NCBI GenBank assembly: GCA_000969725.1
Contig: JXSR01S019158.1
Source of the DNA: Ophiothrix spiculata
Taxonomy: Eukaryota; Echinodermata; Ophiuroidea; Amphilepidida; Ophiotrichidae
Reading direction: 5' to 3' (one strand)
Length of the DNA stretch: 24,835 nt
The position numbers and the translations under genes were made by a program. Shown one piece after another: positions 1-9,420 of this stretch; position 1 is the stretch's first letter, and each line of letters opens with the position of its first letter. The notes under the pieces are model-generated. The model made no database searches and had not been told where the DNA came from. It saw only the letters and a program-made list of their open reading frames with translations.

Positions 1-78
1 GGTTGTCCGCCGGACAACCACAGCATTAATTTAGGTTGTCCGGCGCTAGATTTGGTTGTCCCGGGCAACCGGACAACC
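1..78. repeat. Cluster of GGTTGTCC palindromes at window edge
   Basis: Positions 1-19 form a hairpin with a 9-bp stem (GGTTGTCCG / CGGACAACC) and a one-base loop. The word returns at 34-43 and pairs perfectly, over 10 bp, with 69-78 (GGTTGTCCGG / CCGGACAACC). Nested inside is a near-palindrome at 54-70 centred on CCCGGG. The GC-rich block stands out sharply from the AT-rich surroundings. It could be the subterminal end of a foldback or MITE element lying mostly upstream of the window, or a small palindromic repeat. No second terminus is visible downstream, so the element class is unknown. The stems themselves are certain. Confidence 0.8.
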
Positions 79-79
79 A

Positions 80-330
80 GAATTTCGAACGCTGAATACA
101 AAGTTTATACAACTCTTTACTGGAATGCCAAATTGTCTGGAATAAGATGTGGGAAAAATGCTTTGATTTTGAAGAAACAAACTATCTGGAGAATAGATTA
201 TTAAACAACATTTGTCTGTTTTGTCCTGACAGATATGTTGGTCTGTCAGACACTTGAGTTTTGTGCTTAAAAGAGGACACATTGTACCACATTGCATCGA
301 ATATTAACCAACAATTTTGTCCCAGATAGT
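80..330. other. Unassigned AT-rich sequence
   Basis: Nothing recognisable apart from an 83-codon minus-strand open frame at 46-297. That frame has a random-looking composition, runs into the palindrome cluster and has no supporting signal. I see no splice-bounded exon, RNA or repeat here. Confidence 0.4.
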
Positions 331-1232
331 AGTTCGACTTGATTGGCATGACATGGTCTTTTTTAAACTCACAGGTCTTTTTTATACATCACATTTAGAA
401 ATCTGCCAAAATGTTAATATTTCAATCAATTCCCAGTTTTGTTTTTAATGGAATATTATTGATGAACCCTATGAAATATAAACCATTTTAGTCTAGCGTG
501 ACATCCCATGGGCTTCACAGCTTTGATTTTCAAGTGTTTTTGCAAAGAAATTGAATTGGTTATTTGTACAAAAGCACTACACAAGCCCAATGGAATATGT
601 GTGGGGTGCTCCTGAAAAATGAGCAGAAAGTTGCAAATAAATATTTGGAATAAATGGCCTCAATAGAAAGAAAATGGTGAAAAGGTGAAATTTTGCTTTT
701 TGATCTATGCCTTTAATGATCCCTTTATAGGACAATACCAGGAAATGCAATTATTCATGATCATCTGATCACATTTTATTATTGTTCACTATAATAATCG
801 GCAATTTTAAAAAATGGGGGGCTAATTTTTATTACCAAATAATCAGATGATTGCTTTGGATTACAACCTCTCAATGGAATATGAAGAAAGTAAATGTGAC
901 ACATTATCATTTGAAAGCTGAGGTTATAAAAAATTCAGATATGTATTAAACTAAATTTTGAAATTTGTGACTTTCCGGTCATTTTGCCGGAGCAACCCTT
1001 ATATGTTTTAAAAGAAATGTAGTAGTTCCTTGTGTTGCGTTGGGAGAAAAAGATGGAAGAAGATGCACTTTCAAGAGAAAAATCAACATGCATTGGAGGT
1101 TGTTACAATTTGTGAAAAATGATGAAAACGTTGAAAATACACAACCAATTCCTCAAGTTGTTACGAAGAGGAATGGAGAAGTAACAAATTTGTATTTGGT
1201 AAGTTCCCTTGTGGTATGTGATGTGTAAGATA
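330..1232 (+). repeat. Unit A: diverged copy of the large repeated segment
   Basis: The stretch about 340-540 aligns by eye with 2212-2410 (unit B) and about 4380-4565 (unit C). Shared landmarks are CTTGATTGGCATG, TTTTTGTTTTTAATGGAATA, GAAATATAAACCATTTT and CATGGGCTTCA. The stretch 1022-1232 aligns with 2521-2810 and 4675-4900; shared landmarks are CAAGAGAAAAATCAACATG and CAATTCCTCAA. Between these blocks unit A has a MITE, where B and C have a short hairpin. The similarity stops near 1232 at a Tc1-like terminal sequence. A 62-codon open frame at 1040-1228 lies in the second block, but B does not keep the frame, so coding is doubtful. The unit is probably an intronic or intergenic segmental duplication. 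Confidence 0.7.
566..1010. mobile_element. MITE, family 1 (copy inserted in unit A)
   Basis: The ends carry inverted repeats of about 35 bp. The left end, from about 603, reads GGGGTGCTCCTGAAAAATGA and continues AGCAGAAAGTTGC. The right end, read in reverse from 998, gives GGGTTGCTCCGGCAAAATGA and continues CCGGAAAGTCAC. The outer limits are uncertain (left 566-603, right 998-1010). The interior aligns along its length, in reverse orientation, with the element at 16506-16945, for example around the word CATTTGAAAGCTGAG. There is no transposase frame, so it is non-autonomous. I could not define a clean target-site duplication or assign a superfamily. Compared with units B and C, it sits between the two conserved blocks of unit A. 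Confidence 0.75.
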
Positions 1233-1290
1233 CACTCCCGCTCAAAAGAATTTCTACATAATTAAAAACCTTATTTTTTTTATAATAAAC
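1231..1290. mobile_element. Possible Tc1-like terminal fragment
   Basis: Directly after a TA dinucleotide the sequence reads CACTCCCGCTCAAAAG. This resembles the outer end of Tc1-type terminal repeats (CACT...TCAAAAG). Homology of unit A to units B and C ends at this point, which fits an insertion junction. No matching inverted end is seen downstream to about 2200, so this may be a solo fragment or a chance resemblance. Confidence 0.3.
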
Positions 1291-1955
1291 GACATAAAAT
1301 CATCAAAGATTCATTCTAGTATAGGTAACTTATTTATTCAATATGAATAAATCGATGTTTGTTTTGATATTTAATCTTCCATTGCCATAGAAATGGCTTA
1401 TTTCATGGGCCATATACAGATACACCACAAGTACAAATCTCATTAATATGTAACTTATCCATTTTTCATAACCTTCTTATTAACTTGCAACTGGATAGGA
1501 TATTTTCAGGATATAAGTTTTAAAACAAAATGCCCAGAAATGTATATAAACTTGATTTTTTCCGTGCAGACGAAATTAGTAATGTGCATTACACGCCATA
1601 TTTTTCAAATGCAATGAATGCAATTTCGGATTAGTTAGTTTGATAATTATAAAATACAGGGTCTCCCAATAAAAACGCAATGAACTTTGAACTTTATTTT
1701 TGAGAGAACAGAGCACAATTGTGAACAAAGGTTACAAAAATGTTATAGGGTAGACCATTGGATTATTTTGTTTGATTTGGATCTCTGAATTAAAAGTTAT
1801 TGCATATTTTGTAAAGACTCGAAAAATCTTGATGATCTGATTTGTTAATTTGTAAAGTTTCACCTCTGGTGACGCCATTGGGCATACTTTGAATGGAAAT
1901 TGCTATAAACATCACATGATTAGGAGAAGCATCCCTTCAACCCGTTTCATGACAT
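1290..1955. other. Unassigned AT-rich sequence
   Basis: No gene is visible. ACAGGGTCTCCCAATAAAAA at about 1657 resembles the outer end of some mariner-type elements (ACAGGGTGTCCCA...), but no inverted partner is visible, so it is not called as an element. The rest is AT-rich with no clear open frame. Confidence 0.4.
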
Positions 1956-2074
1956 AAGGACTCAATTTAATGATGATCTGCTGATATTAAGCAGGTTGTT
2001 GCATCTGGTTTAATCAACCAGTTGCGTCCCCTTAACGGGCCAGATGAATCATTAACTTAATTGAGTTCTTAAAC
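1956..2074. mobile_element. Small foldback or MITE-like palindrome
   Basis: The left arm AAGGACTCAATTTAATGAT and the right arm, read in reverse (AAGAACTCAATTAAGTTAAT followed by GATTCATCTGG), match with a small gap. The element spans roughly 120 bp. The centre contains a second, shorter inverted pair, CATCTGG / CCAGATG. It is too small to code. The target-site duplication is unclear. Only the inverted arms support the call. Confidence 0.45.
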
Positions 2075-2204
2075 TCTTTTATCTTCAGTTTTCTTCCGTG
2101 ATTTCATTTAAAAACCTATTATTGGTTGACATCTTTCATTAGAATCCTTTTAATGTTATATTGTATATATTGTAAAGAGTCAAACCTTTTACCCAAGATT
2201 GTAG

Positions 2205-4360
2205 GTAGACTTGATTGGCATGGCTTGGGTCTCTAAAACTCACAACTGTTCATTTTTATGTATCCCATTTTCAACTTTGCAAAAATATTAATAATTAAAT
2301 CAATTTCTATTTTTGTTTTTAATGGAATATTAATGATAGACCTTATGAAATATAAACCATTTTGCTCTAGCGTAACAAACTATGGGCTTCATACACATAA
2401 TTTTTAAGTGTTCGTATCTGAAAATATAAAACATTTATTTTATGTGGGTCTTTATAGTGCTTTTGAGCAAACCATTTAAATAAAGACCCACATAAAATAT
2501 ATTTATTTATATTTAATTTTGTAGCTCCTTGCACAGCATTGAGAGAGCAAAAGATGGAGAAGAGGACATTTCAAGAGAAAAATCAACATGCATTGGTTGG
2601 TACACTTTTTGAGGATGATAGAAACATTAAAAATACACAACAAAATTATATGAAGTAAATAAATCTATACCTGGAGCTACTACTGGAGAAATGAGAACAC
2701 ACATCTGAACACAACAAAATTCTTCAAATTGTTACCATGGGGTGATAAAGAAGTCACAATGTCATGACTACACTATTTGGCAGTTTCCTTGCACTGTACC
2801 TTGTGTTAGATAGAATATTGTAATTTGTACTTTTGAGCCTGTACTCTTCATGTACATTAAAGTTGATAATTATACAAGCACATTCCATTTTTCTGACTAT
2901 AGATCCCTCACCCTTATCCCCGAAACAACTTTTCCGGTGTAAAAGGAAATTATTCACCTGTATTTTAAATCAATACTCACTCTCTCAATTCTTTCCACAT
3001 TGTAAGATCAAGCCACAGCCAATAACATTGTATGTAACTGTCTCAACATCTCTTTGAGTTTGTCAAGAGAAATCGTGTCCAACAAGGATAGAATTACTTG
3101 ACCAGACAAAAAGACTTTGCTTGCTAACCACAATGATTAAGAAAACTTCTTACTATATTTGCAGTAAAAACAACTCACTAGGTTACTATTTTCACACAAC
3201 ATTTTCAATTGTTATTTACTTAGAATTATATTGGGCAGAATCAGCATAGCTCTAAATTGAACAAGGAGTAATATTATCAGGAGATTTTGAATATATAACA
3301 GATCATTCAATTTGTCATATAGAAAGGGTTAAATAAGTGACCACTTGATGATAGCCATCTGTGAAGATGTCGGTCAAATTTTGAACTGTCTTATCTGTTT
3401 CACCATTGAATGGACATGAGAAGAGCGCGATAGTATTATAGCTGTATCAACACAATCTCTCTCAACTTCACAGGTAAAGTTCAGTCTTTAACTGAGATTT
3501 TAAAGAAGCATGACTGGATATACAGATACGGTTACCATAATTAGACATATTTTCACAAATATCTCTCTCCAAAATAGAACATCTCTCAGTTGTAAAATTT
3601 CACATGGATAATGAGAAAAATATGAGCATGTACTAAAATGTAAACAAGTTTGGAAAAAAGTTAAAGCATTGCAATGATATGAACCATGCTCCTGTAATCT
3701 ATTAGGCTATCACAGTATACTAATTTTGCACTGTATCATATAGGTGGTTTAAAATACAAAATTCCCCATAAAATTAAAACGGTTTGCCCAATGCAGATGA
3801 AATTTGAAATTTAAACCTCTTTAGTGGTCATCTTAAATTTTGACAAATCAGACCATGCTCCTTTAAGTTCAGTGTTGAACTATGTGATCAGATGCATCTT
3901 TGACTTGACATTAGAATACTGCAACATTCTCATAGTCCTATTAACTCAAGCCATATTAATTCAATAGAATTAGTCTGAGTTAGAACTGTGTGATATAATG
4001 TCCCTGGTTAATTAAGGCTGTGTGGTGCACCATGATAATTGGTGCAGCAAGAACAAGGAATACTGGTGCAACAGGTTTTTGAAAATGTATGAGAAAGATA
4101 CTTGCCCTTACTTGTTTAGCTAATTTTCAGCGTCACCTATAGTCATTTACTTGCAATAATCTCATTAACTTTAGTCCAATTGGTGCAAGCTCAAAACCTT
4201 GGTGTGATCTCATGTAGCATTGACTGGACATAAAAAAAGTAACAAAACTCTTATCAACAAAAACAAAAACTTGCATCTGCTTACTTGCTTACTAAAACAC
4301 GGATCAAGTTTTTTTTAATCAAAGGAGTTAGATCTAGAAGGTATAACAAGTTCAAATAAA
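2205..4360 (+). repeat. Unit B of a large tandem duplication
   Basis: This segment of about 2.1 kb is followed by unit C, which repeats it in the same order with small indels (offset 2154 at the GTAGCTCCTTG landmark). Landmarks shared by B and C include CAACATGCATTGG, TTACCATGGGGTG, AGATAGAATATTGTAATTTG, GACCAGACAAAAAGACTTTG, GAACAAGGAGTAATATTATC, GTGAAGATGTCGGTCAAATT and TCAGACCATGCTCCTTTA. Unit B carries an extra, partly duplicated stretch near 2640-2730 that breaks the open frame present in C. Short open frames on both strands (2754-2957 minus, 2833-3057 plus) are not kept intact in C. No exon could be recognised. I infer a segmental tandem duplication in non-coding DNA. Confidence 0.85.
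2438..2497. repeat. Hairpin inside unit B
   Basis: The arms TTTTATGTGGGTCTTTA (2438-2454) and TAAAGACCCACATAAAA (2481-2497) are perfect 17-bp inverted repeats around a 26-base loop. The same structure occurs at the same place in unit C but not in unit A, so it arose or was inserted before B and C separated, or was lost in A. It could be a tiny foldback element. Confidence 0.85.
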
Positions 4361-4369
4361 TTGGGACCA

Positions 4370-6207
4370 GCACCCCTGCTTGGATCTCTCAAACTCACAA
4401 CTGCTCATTTTTATGTATCCCATTTTAAACTTTAAAAAATATGAATAATTCAATCAATTTCTATTTTTGTTTTTAATCGAATATTATTGATGGACCTAAT
4501 GAAATATAAACCATTTTGCTCTAGCATGACATCCTATGGGCTTTATATACTTTGATTTTTAAGTGATTTTATCTGAAAATATAAAACATTCATTTTATGT
4601 GGGTCTTTATAGTTTTTCTGTGCGAACCATTTAAATAAAGATCCACATAAAATAAATGTTTTATATTCAATTTTGTAGCTCCTTGACAGCATTGGGAAAG
4701 GAAAAGCAAGATGGAAGAAGAGGACTTTTCAAGAGAAAATTCAACATGCATTGGAGGTTGTTACACTTTGTGAAGAATTATACAAACATTGTAAATGCAC
4801 AAACAATTCCTCAAAGCGTTACCATGGGGTGTTTGAGAAGTCACAATGTCATGACTGTATCTATATTTGTCGGTCCCCTTGCACTGTACGTTGTGTTAGA
4901 TAGAATATTGTAATTTGTACTTTTCCGCCTCTACTCTCTTTGTATATAAAAGTTGATAATTATATAACCCATTCTACCATTCCTGACTATAGATCTTTCA
5001 ACCATATCCCAGTGACAACTTTTCTGGTGTAGAAGGAAATTATTCACCTGTTTTCTAAATCAATACTCACTCTTCATTCTTGCCACATTATAAGATCAAG
5101 CCACGGTCAATAACACTGTCTGTAACTGTCTTAACATCTCTTTGAATTGTCAAGAGATGCGTGTCCAACAAGGATAAAATTACTTGACCAGACAAAAAGA
5201 CTTTGCTTGCTAACCACAAAGATTACGAGAACTTGTTTTTATAATTCCAGTGAAAACAACTTACTTAGTTACTATTTTCACACATTTTTCAATGTATATT
5301 GTTTAAAATTATATTTGGCAGAACCAGAATAATTCAAAATTGAACAAGGAGTAATATTATCAGGAGAATTTGAACATATAACAGATCATTCAATTTGTCA
5401 TATAGAAAGGGTTAAATAAGTGACCACTTGATGATAGCCATCTGTGAAGATGTCGGTCAAATTTTGAACTGTCTTATCTGTTTCACCATTGAATGGACAT
5501 GAGAATAGCTCAAAAGTATTATAGCCATATTAACCATTCACTCTCAATTCCACAGGTAAAGTTCAGTTTTCAACTGTGAGATTTTAAAGTGCCATAACTG
5601 GACACAGGGTTAATGTGATAGCCTAATAGCTTAAAGGGGCATTGCCTATTGCTTAAAATGAATTTAAACCCCTGTAATGGTCATCTTAAATTTTGAAAAA
5701 TCAGACCATGCTCCTTTATGTTCAATGTTGAACCACCTAATCTGATGCATCTTTGACAGGACACTGGAATACTGCAATATTCTCATAGTCCTATTAAGCA
5801 ATATAAATCCAAATATTTGGTGACGTCACAACTAAATGTTTGGATAGCAAAATTTTTATTTTTAGGCCGAGTATAGACTGACCTGTATGATGCACTATTG
5901 GTGCAGCTAGAACACGCAATACTGGCACAACAGGTTTTTGACAATGTAAGTACTTTTCCTTCCTACTGCTTCATCTACTAATTTTGGTGCAATAACTTGC
6001 GAAACTTTAGTCCAATTGGCCCAAGCTCAAAAACATTGGTGGGAAGTTTGAACAATGGTGTGATCTCATGTAGCATTGACTCGACATATAAAAGCAACAC
6101 AATTTTATCAACAAAAACAAAAACTTACATCTGCTTACTAAAACATGGATCAAGTTTTTTCAAAGGAATCAGAGATTCAAAATAAATTGGAACCAACACT
6201 CACCCCC
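4370..6207 (+). repeat. Unit C of the large tandem duplication
   Basis: This is a direct copy of unit B over nearly its whole length, starting near CTTGGATCTCTC and ending near TAAATTGGAACCAACACTCA. It is shorter than B, mainly in the stretch equivalent to 3520-3790 of B. An 85-codon open frame (4656-4913) spans the first landmark block, but its equivalents in A and B are shifted or interrupted, so I do not call a gene. The 3' end of the unit abuts the candidate exon at 6210. The unit's end and the polypyrimidine tract of that acceptor therefore coincide. Confidence 0.85.
4580..4665. repeat. Hairpin inside unit C
   Basis: The arms 4580-4610 and 4635-4665 are 31 bases each and pair with two mismatches around a 24-base loop. 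The core is ATTTTATGTGGG / CCACATAAAAT. This is the counterpart of the hairpin in unit B, but with a longer preserved stem (compare the 17-bp perfect core in B). Confidence 0.85.
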
Positions 6208-6209
6208 AG

Positions 6210-6392
6210 ATCTGTCCCTCCCCCTGAAAAATATCTTTACTATAGTCCTGTCTGAGTCAAAGCTTGCACCGATCTTCAAAATTGATAAAATCTTGAAACT
6301 TACACACTTCCTGTCTGCACCTGCACAAGGAGTTAAAATCCATAAGGCAGATGAGAGCAACATTCAATATGTAGGAGGAGGACGCTTTAAAG
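6210..6392 (+). CDS. Candidate internal exon, phase 1-1, unknown gene
   Basis: Not a recognised gene. A C-rich acceptor (CACTCACCCCCAG) precedes 6210, and a donor-like TTTAAAG|GTACTT follows 6392. Between them 183 nt stay open in one plus frame. The first two bases complete an upstream codon and the last base starts the next, so the exon is symmetric (phase 1 on both sides). The 60 complete codons read like ordinary soluble protein, with segments such as FTIVLSESKLAPIFKIDKIL, THFLSAPAQGVKIHKADES and NIQYVGGGRFK. There is no signal peptide or membrane segment. Local GC is higher than in the flanks. A minus-strand frame over the same bases (6169-6363) looks like its shadow. The alternative is a chance open stretch or a pseudo-exon. 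No partner exon was found nearby. Confidence 0.4.
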
Positions 6393-6445
6393 GTACTTTT
6401 TTGAAAGAGACAATTTCTTTAACTTTGGTAACTGTCAGTGTTCTT

Positions 6446-6696
6446 GCTTAGGTCGTGTGGCGCACCATTTGCATTGGAACATTGGCGCTAAAGGTTTCTG
6501 AAAATTTTCCAGAAATTTATTTCCTTGCTTTATTTTGTCAATTTTCGGCCTGAACCCAGCTTTAAACGCAAACACCTCTTTAGCTTTGACAAAATTGGCC
6601 AAATTAGCTCAAAAACCTTAGAAACACTGCACTGGTATCTGTTATCACACAATCTTTTTCTTTTAATGGATGATAGATATGAGGGTTTAAGAGGGG
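6446..6696 (+). repeat. Partial fourth relative of the repeat unit (D)
   Basis: GTGTGGCGCACCAT, then AAAGGTTTCTGAAAAT, CTTGCTTTATTTTGTCAATT and TAGCTCAAAAACCTTAG follow the same order as GTGTGGTGCACCAT, CAGGTTTTTGAAAAT, CTTGTTTAGCTAATTTTCAG and AAGCTCAAAACCTTGG in unit B (about 4020-4200). It is therefore a diverged copy of the 3' third of the unit. A 68-codon frame running into the array (6525-6731, TTG start) is most likely accidental. The segment ends in GGGGTAAGTGAC, a strong donor-like sequence right at the array edge. Confidence 0.6.
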
Positions 6697-8042
6697 TAAG
6701 TGACTATATGAGACTCAACAGGCACACATGAATGACTATGAGACTCAACAGGTACACCCAAATGAATATATGAGACTCAACAGGTATACCCAAATGACTA
6801 TATGAGACTCAACAAGTACACCCAAAAGGCTATATGAGACTCAACAGGTATACCCAAAAGGCTACATGAGACTCAACAGGTACAACAAAAAGGCTATATA
6901 AGACTCAACAGGTACAACCAAATGACTATATGAGACTCAACAGGTACAACCAAAAGGCTACATGAGACTGAACAGGTACAACGAAATGACTATATGAGAC
7001 TCAACTGGTACAACCAAATGCCTATATGAGACTCAACAGGTACAACCAAATGACTATATGAGACTCAACAGGTACAACCAAATGACTATATGAGACTCAA
7101 CAGGAACAACCAAAAGGCTATATGAGACTCAACAGGTACAACCAAAAGACTATATGATACTCAAAAGGTACAACTAAATGACTATATGAAACTCAACAGG
7201 TACAACCAAAAGGCTGCACGAGACTCAATAGGTACAACTAAATGACTATATGAGACTCAACAGGTACAACTAAAAGGCTACATGAGACTCAACAGGAACA
7301 ACCAAAAGGCTATATGAGACTCAACAGGTACAACCAAAAGACTATATGAGACTCAAAAGGTACAACCAAAAGGCTACATGAGACTCAACAGGTACTCCTG
7401 AATGACTATATGAGACTCAATAGGTACACCTGAATGACTAAATGAGACTCAACAGGTACACCTGAATGACTATTTGAGACTCAACAGGTACACCTGAATG
7501 ACTAAATGAGACTCAACAGGTACACCTGAATGACTATTTGAGACTCAACAGGTACACCTGAATGACTATATGAGACTCAACAGGTACACCTAAATGACTA
7601 TATGAGACTCAACAGGTATACCTGAATGACTAAATGAGACTCAACAGGTACACCTGAATGACTATATGAGACTCAACAGCTACACCTGAATGACTAAATG
7701 AGACTCAATAGGTACACCTGAATGACTATATGAGACTCAACAGGTACACCTGAATGCCTATATGAGTCTCAACAGCTACACCTGAATGACTATATGAGAC
7801 TCAACAGGTACACCTGGATGACTATATGAGACTCAACAGGTACACCTGAATGACTATATGAGACTCAACAAGTCAGCTGAATGACTATATGACACTCAAC
7901 AGGTACACCTGAATGACTATATGAGACTCAATAGGTATACCTGAATGACTATATGAGACTCAACAGCTACACCTGAATGACTATATGAGACTCAACAGGT
8001 ACACACAAATGAATATATGAGACTAAACAGGTACACCCATAT
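6697..8042 (+). repeat. 32-bp minisatellite, about 42 units
   Basis: A contiguous head-to-tail array with consensus TGACTATATGAGACTCAACA plus GGTACACCTGAA. The unit length is 32 bp and is not a multiple of three, so no single peptide repeat is encoded. Two unit families are laid out in blocks. In the proximal half units end in ACAACCAAA and often have AAGGC in place of ATGAC. From about 7390 on units end in ACACCTGAA. At 7428-7550 an ACTAAATGAG / ACTATTTGAG alternation repeats as a 64-bp dimer, a local higher-order repeat. Most units carry CAACAGGTA, which resembles a splice donor. There are no spacers between units, so this is not CRISPR-like. Confidence 0.97.
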
Positions 8043-8110
8043 GTTTTGAAACATTTGTTTCTTGCTTTATTTTGCCAATTTTCAGCCTCAGAACTGACCA
8101 GCAAAAAGTA
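8043..8110 (+). repeat. Unit-D sequence resuming after the minisatellite
   Basis: Just downstream of the last 32-bp unit, TTTTGAAACATTTG is followed by TTTCTTGCTTTATTTTGCCA and ATTTTCAGCCT. This repeats 6500-6550 (CTGAAAATTTTCCAG, then TTGCTTTATTTTGTCAATTT and TCGGCCT) and the equivalent part of unit B near 4075-4135. The array is therefore flanked on both sides by the same unit sequence. Confidence 0.65.
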
Positions 8111-8906
8111 TTATGAACACAGACACAACTATAAATTTAAAACTGTAAACTACAAATTTAACCCTTTCCACACTTTTTCCACCCCAGGCTGAAGGAGTTT
8201 TAGCTCTAAATTGCCTATCTAAAATTATCTTTAGAAATATTCTATATAATTTAATGAGATTTCAGCATAATGAATCTGTATGAACTGTACACATTGACTG
8301 GGCAAGTGTTTTTGAAGCGAAGAGGCAGTAAAAGAAGTTATAGTTTTATTTAGGGCATCTGGGGATGTCCTATGCCTGAGCTGACAGTAATTTAGGGCCT
8401 CTCCCTCACACCCTACGGTAAAAAAGGTTAAACAAACTTAATGTCTACTGACATCCTTATCTATCTAACCAATCCCAGATGAATGAGAGTCTATATAGTT
8501 TTAATGTCCTTCTCTTAAAACATTCTTAAAGCGTGTACATTTTTGCCTAGACTGAACACTTTTTAATTTCCCCTTATTATTGCTCACCACAGATTCCTGA
8601 TTATTTAAAATTTAACAAATATAAAGAGGGACAAGATATCAGACAGGAAAACGGAAGAAAAATATTTGACTTGATTCCGTATTTCAACTCTGTTGCTAAT
8701 GATGTATGCTTTTCTTAGGAATAATGCCCTGGAGGAATTAGTGTATCTCAATTGAATTAGTGTATTGAGTGTTCCCACTAACAGCTGAGATCCTAGACTG
8801 CAGTGCTGCACATAAGATGTGAGGTACCATTACTTTTGAAGTATCAGAGGCCAAATCTATGTGACATGTTTTGACATTGCTTTTCATTAGACAAAGTCAC
8901 AATAAG
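8110..8906. other. Unassigned sequence
   Basis: AT-rich single-copy-looking DNA. The minus-strand frame at 8605-8811 has no supporting signal. I see no tRNA fold, inverted repeat or exon with clear splice borders. Confidence 0.4.
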
Positions 8907-8914
8907 AACCAAAG

Positions 8915-9282
8915 CAGCAGCATAGCCAGCACGGGGGGAAGGGTGGGGGGGGGGGGGCAGACTGCCCCCCATGACAAAAAATTGAGCGGGAAATCAGGAC
9001 AACAAGCGGTAAAAAATAGGGAAGGACAAGAAAAATGAGAGAGCAGCTGTAAGACTGTTAGACAGAAAACATGGAAAAAAGCAAAAAATTGTGTCAAAAG
9101 ATGTTCAAAAATCGCTGAAAACCTCTTTTTTTTTTGCTTGAATTTATTTTGGGTGTACGAAAATGGATTTTTTTTGCTGGGAAAAGTTGTGAAGAAATGT
9201 GCAAACACTGGGGGGAAATCGGGAAAAAATCGGGACGAAATTTCTATGCCCCCCCTGACCAAAAAGTCTGGATACGCCACTG
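8915..9282. mobile_element. Non-autonomous hAT-like element
   Basis: The left end CAGCAGCATAGCCAG and the right end, read in reverse (CAGTGGCGTATCCAG), match at 11 of 15 positions. They are followed inward by G-rich tracts, the widespread GTGGCGTAGCCAG-GGGGG type of hAT terminus. An 8-bp target-site duplication flanks it: AACCAAAG at 8907-8914 and AGCCAAAG at 9283-9290 (7 of 8). The length is 368 bp. The minus-strand open frame across it (8897-9388, with a PDFLVRGG-like segment) is the artefactual translation typical of such elements and not a gene. It is a MITE-type derivative that needs a transposase from elsewhere. Confidence 0.85.
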
Positions 9283-9420
9283 AGCCAAAGATATTATGCA
9301 AACCGAGTGTGCAAATATTTGATTCAGATTGAAAAAGGTTAATCTTTCCATAAGTCATGAAGAAAAATAAGTTTGAACAATCTATCAAACCATATCGACG
9401 GAATTGATTTGGCCAAAATG

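Noticed and set aside
1657-1700. Mariner-type end ACAGGGTCTCCCAATAAAAA
   Set aside because: It resembles a terminus but has no inverted partner or transposase remnant within reach, so it is not called as an element.
1040-4913. Open frames containing FKRK-x-NMHWRLL in units A and C as a conserved gene
   Set aside because: The frame is shared only because the DNA is duplicated. Unit B shifts and interrupts it, and A and C diverge after about 40 codons. There are no splice or start signals of quality.
6697-8042. CRISPR-like regular repeat
   Set aside because: The 32-bp units are contiguous with no unique spacers, and the context is eukaryotic. It is a minisatellite.
8897-9388. 163-codon minus-strand open frame
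   Set aside because: It is the longest frame in the window, but it lies almost entirely within the hAT-like MITE, including its G-tract (poly-Pro) and terminal repeats. It has no recognisable domain.
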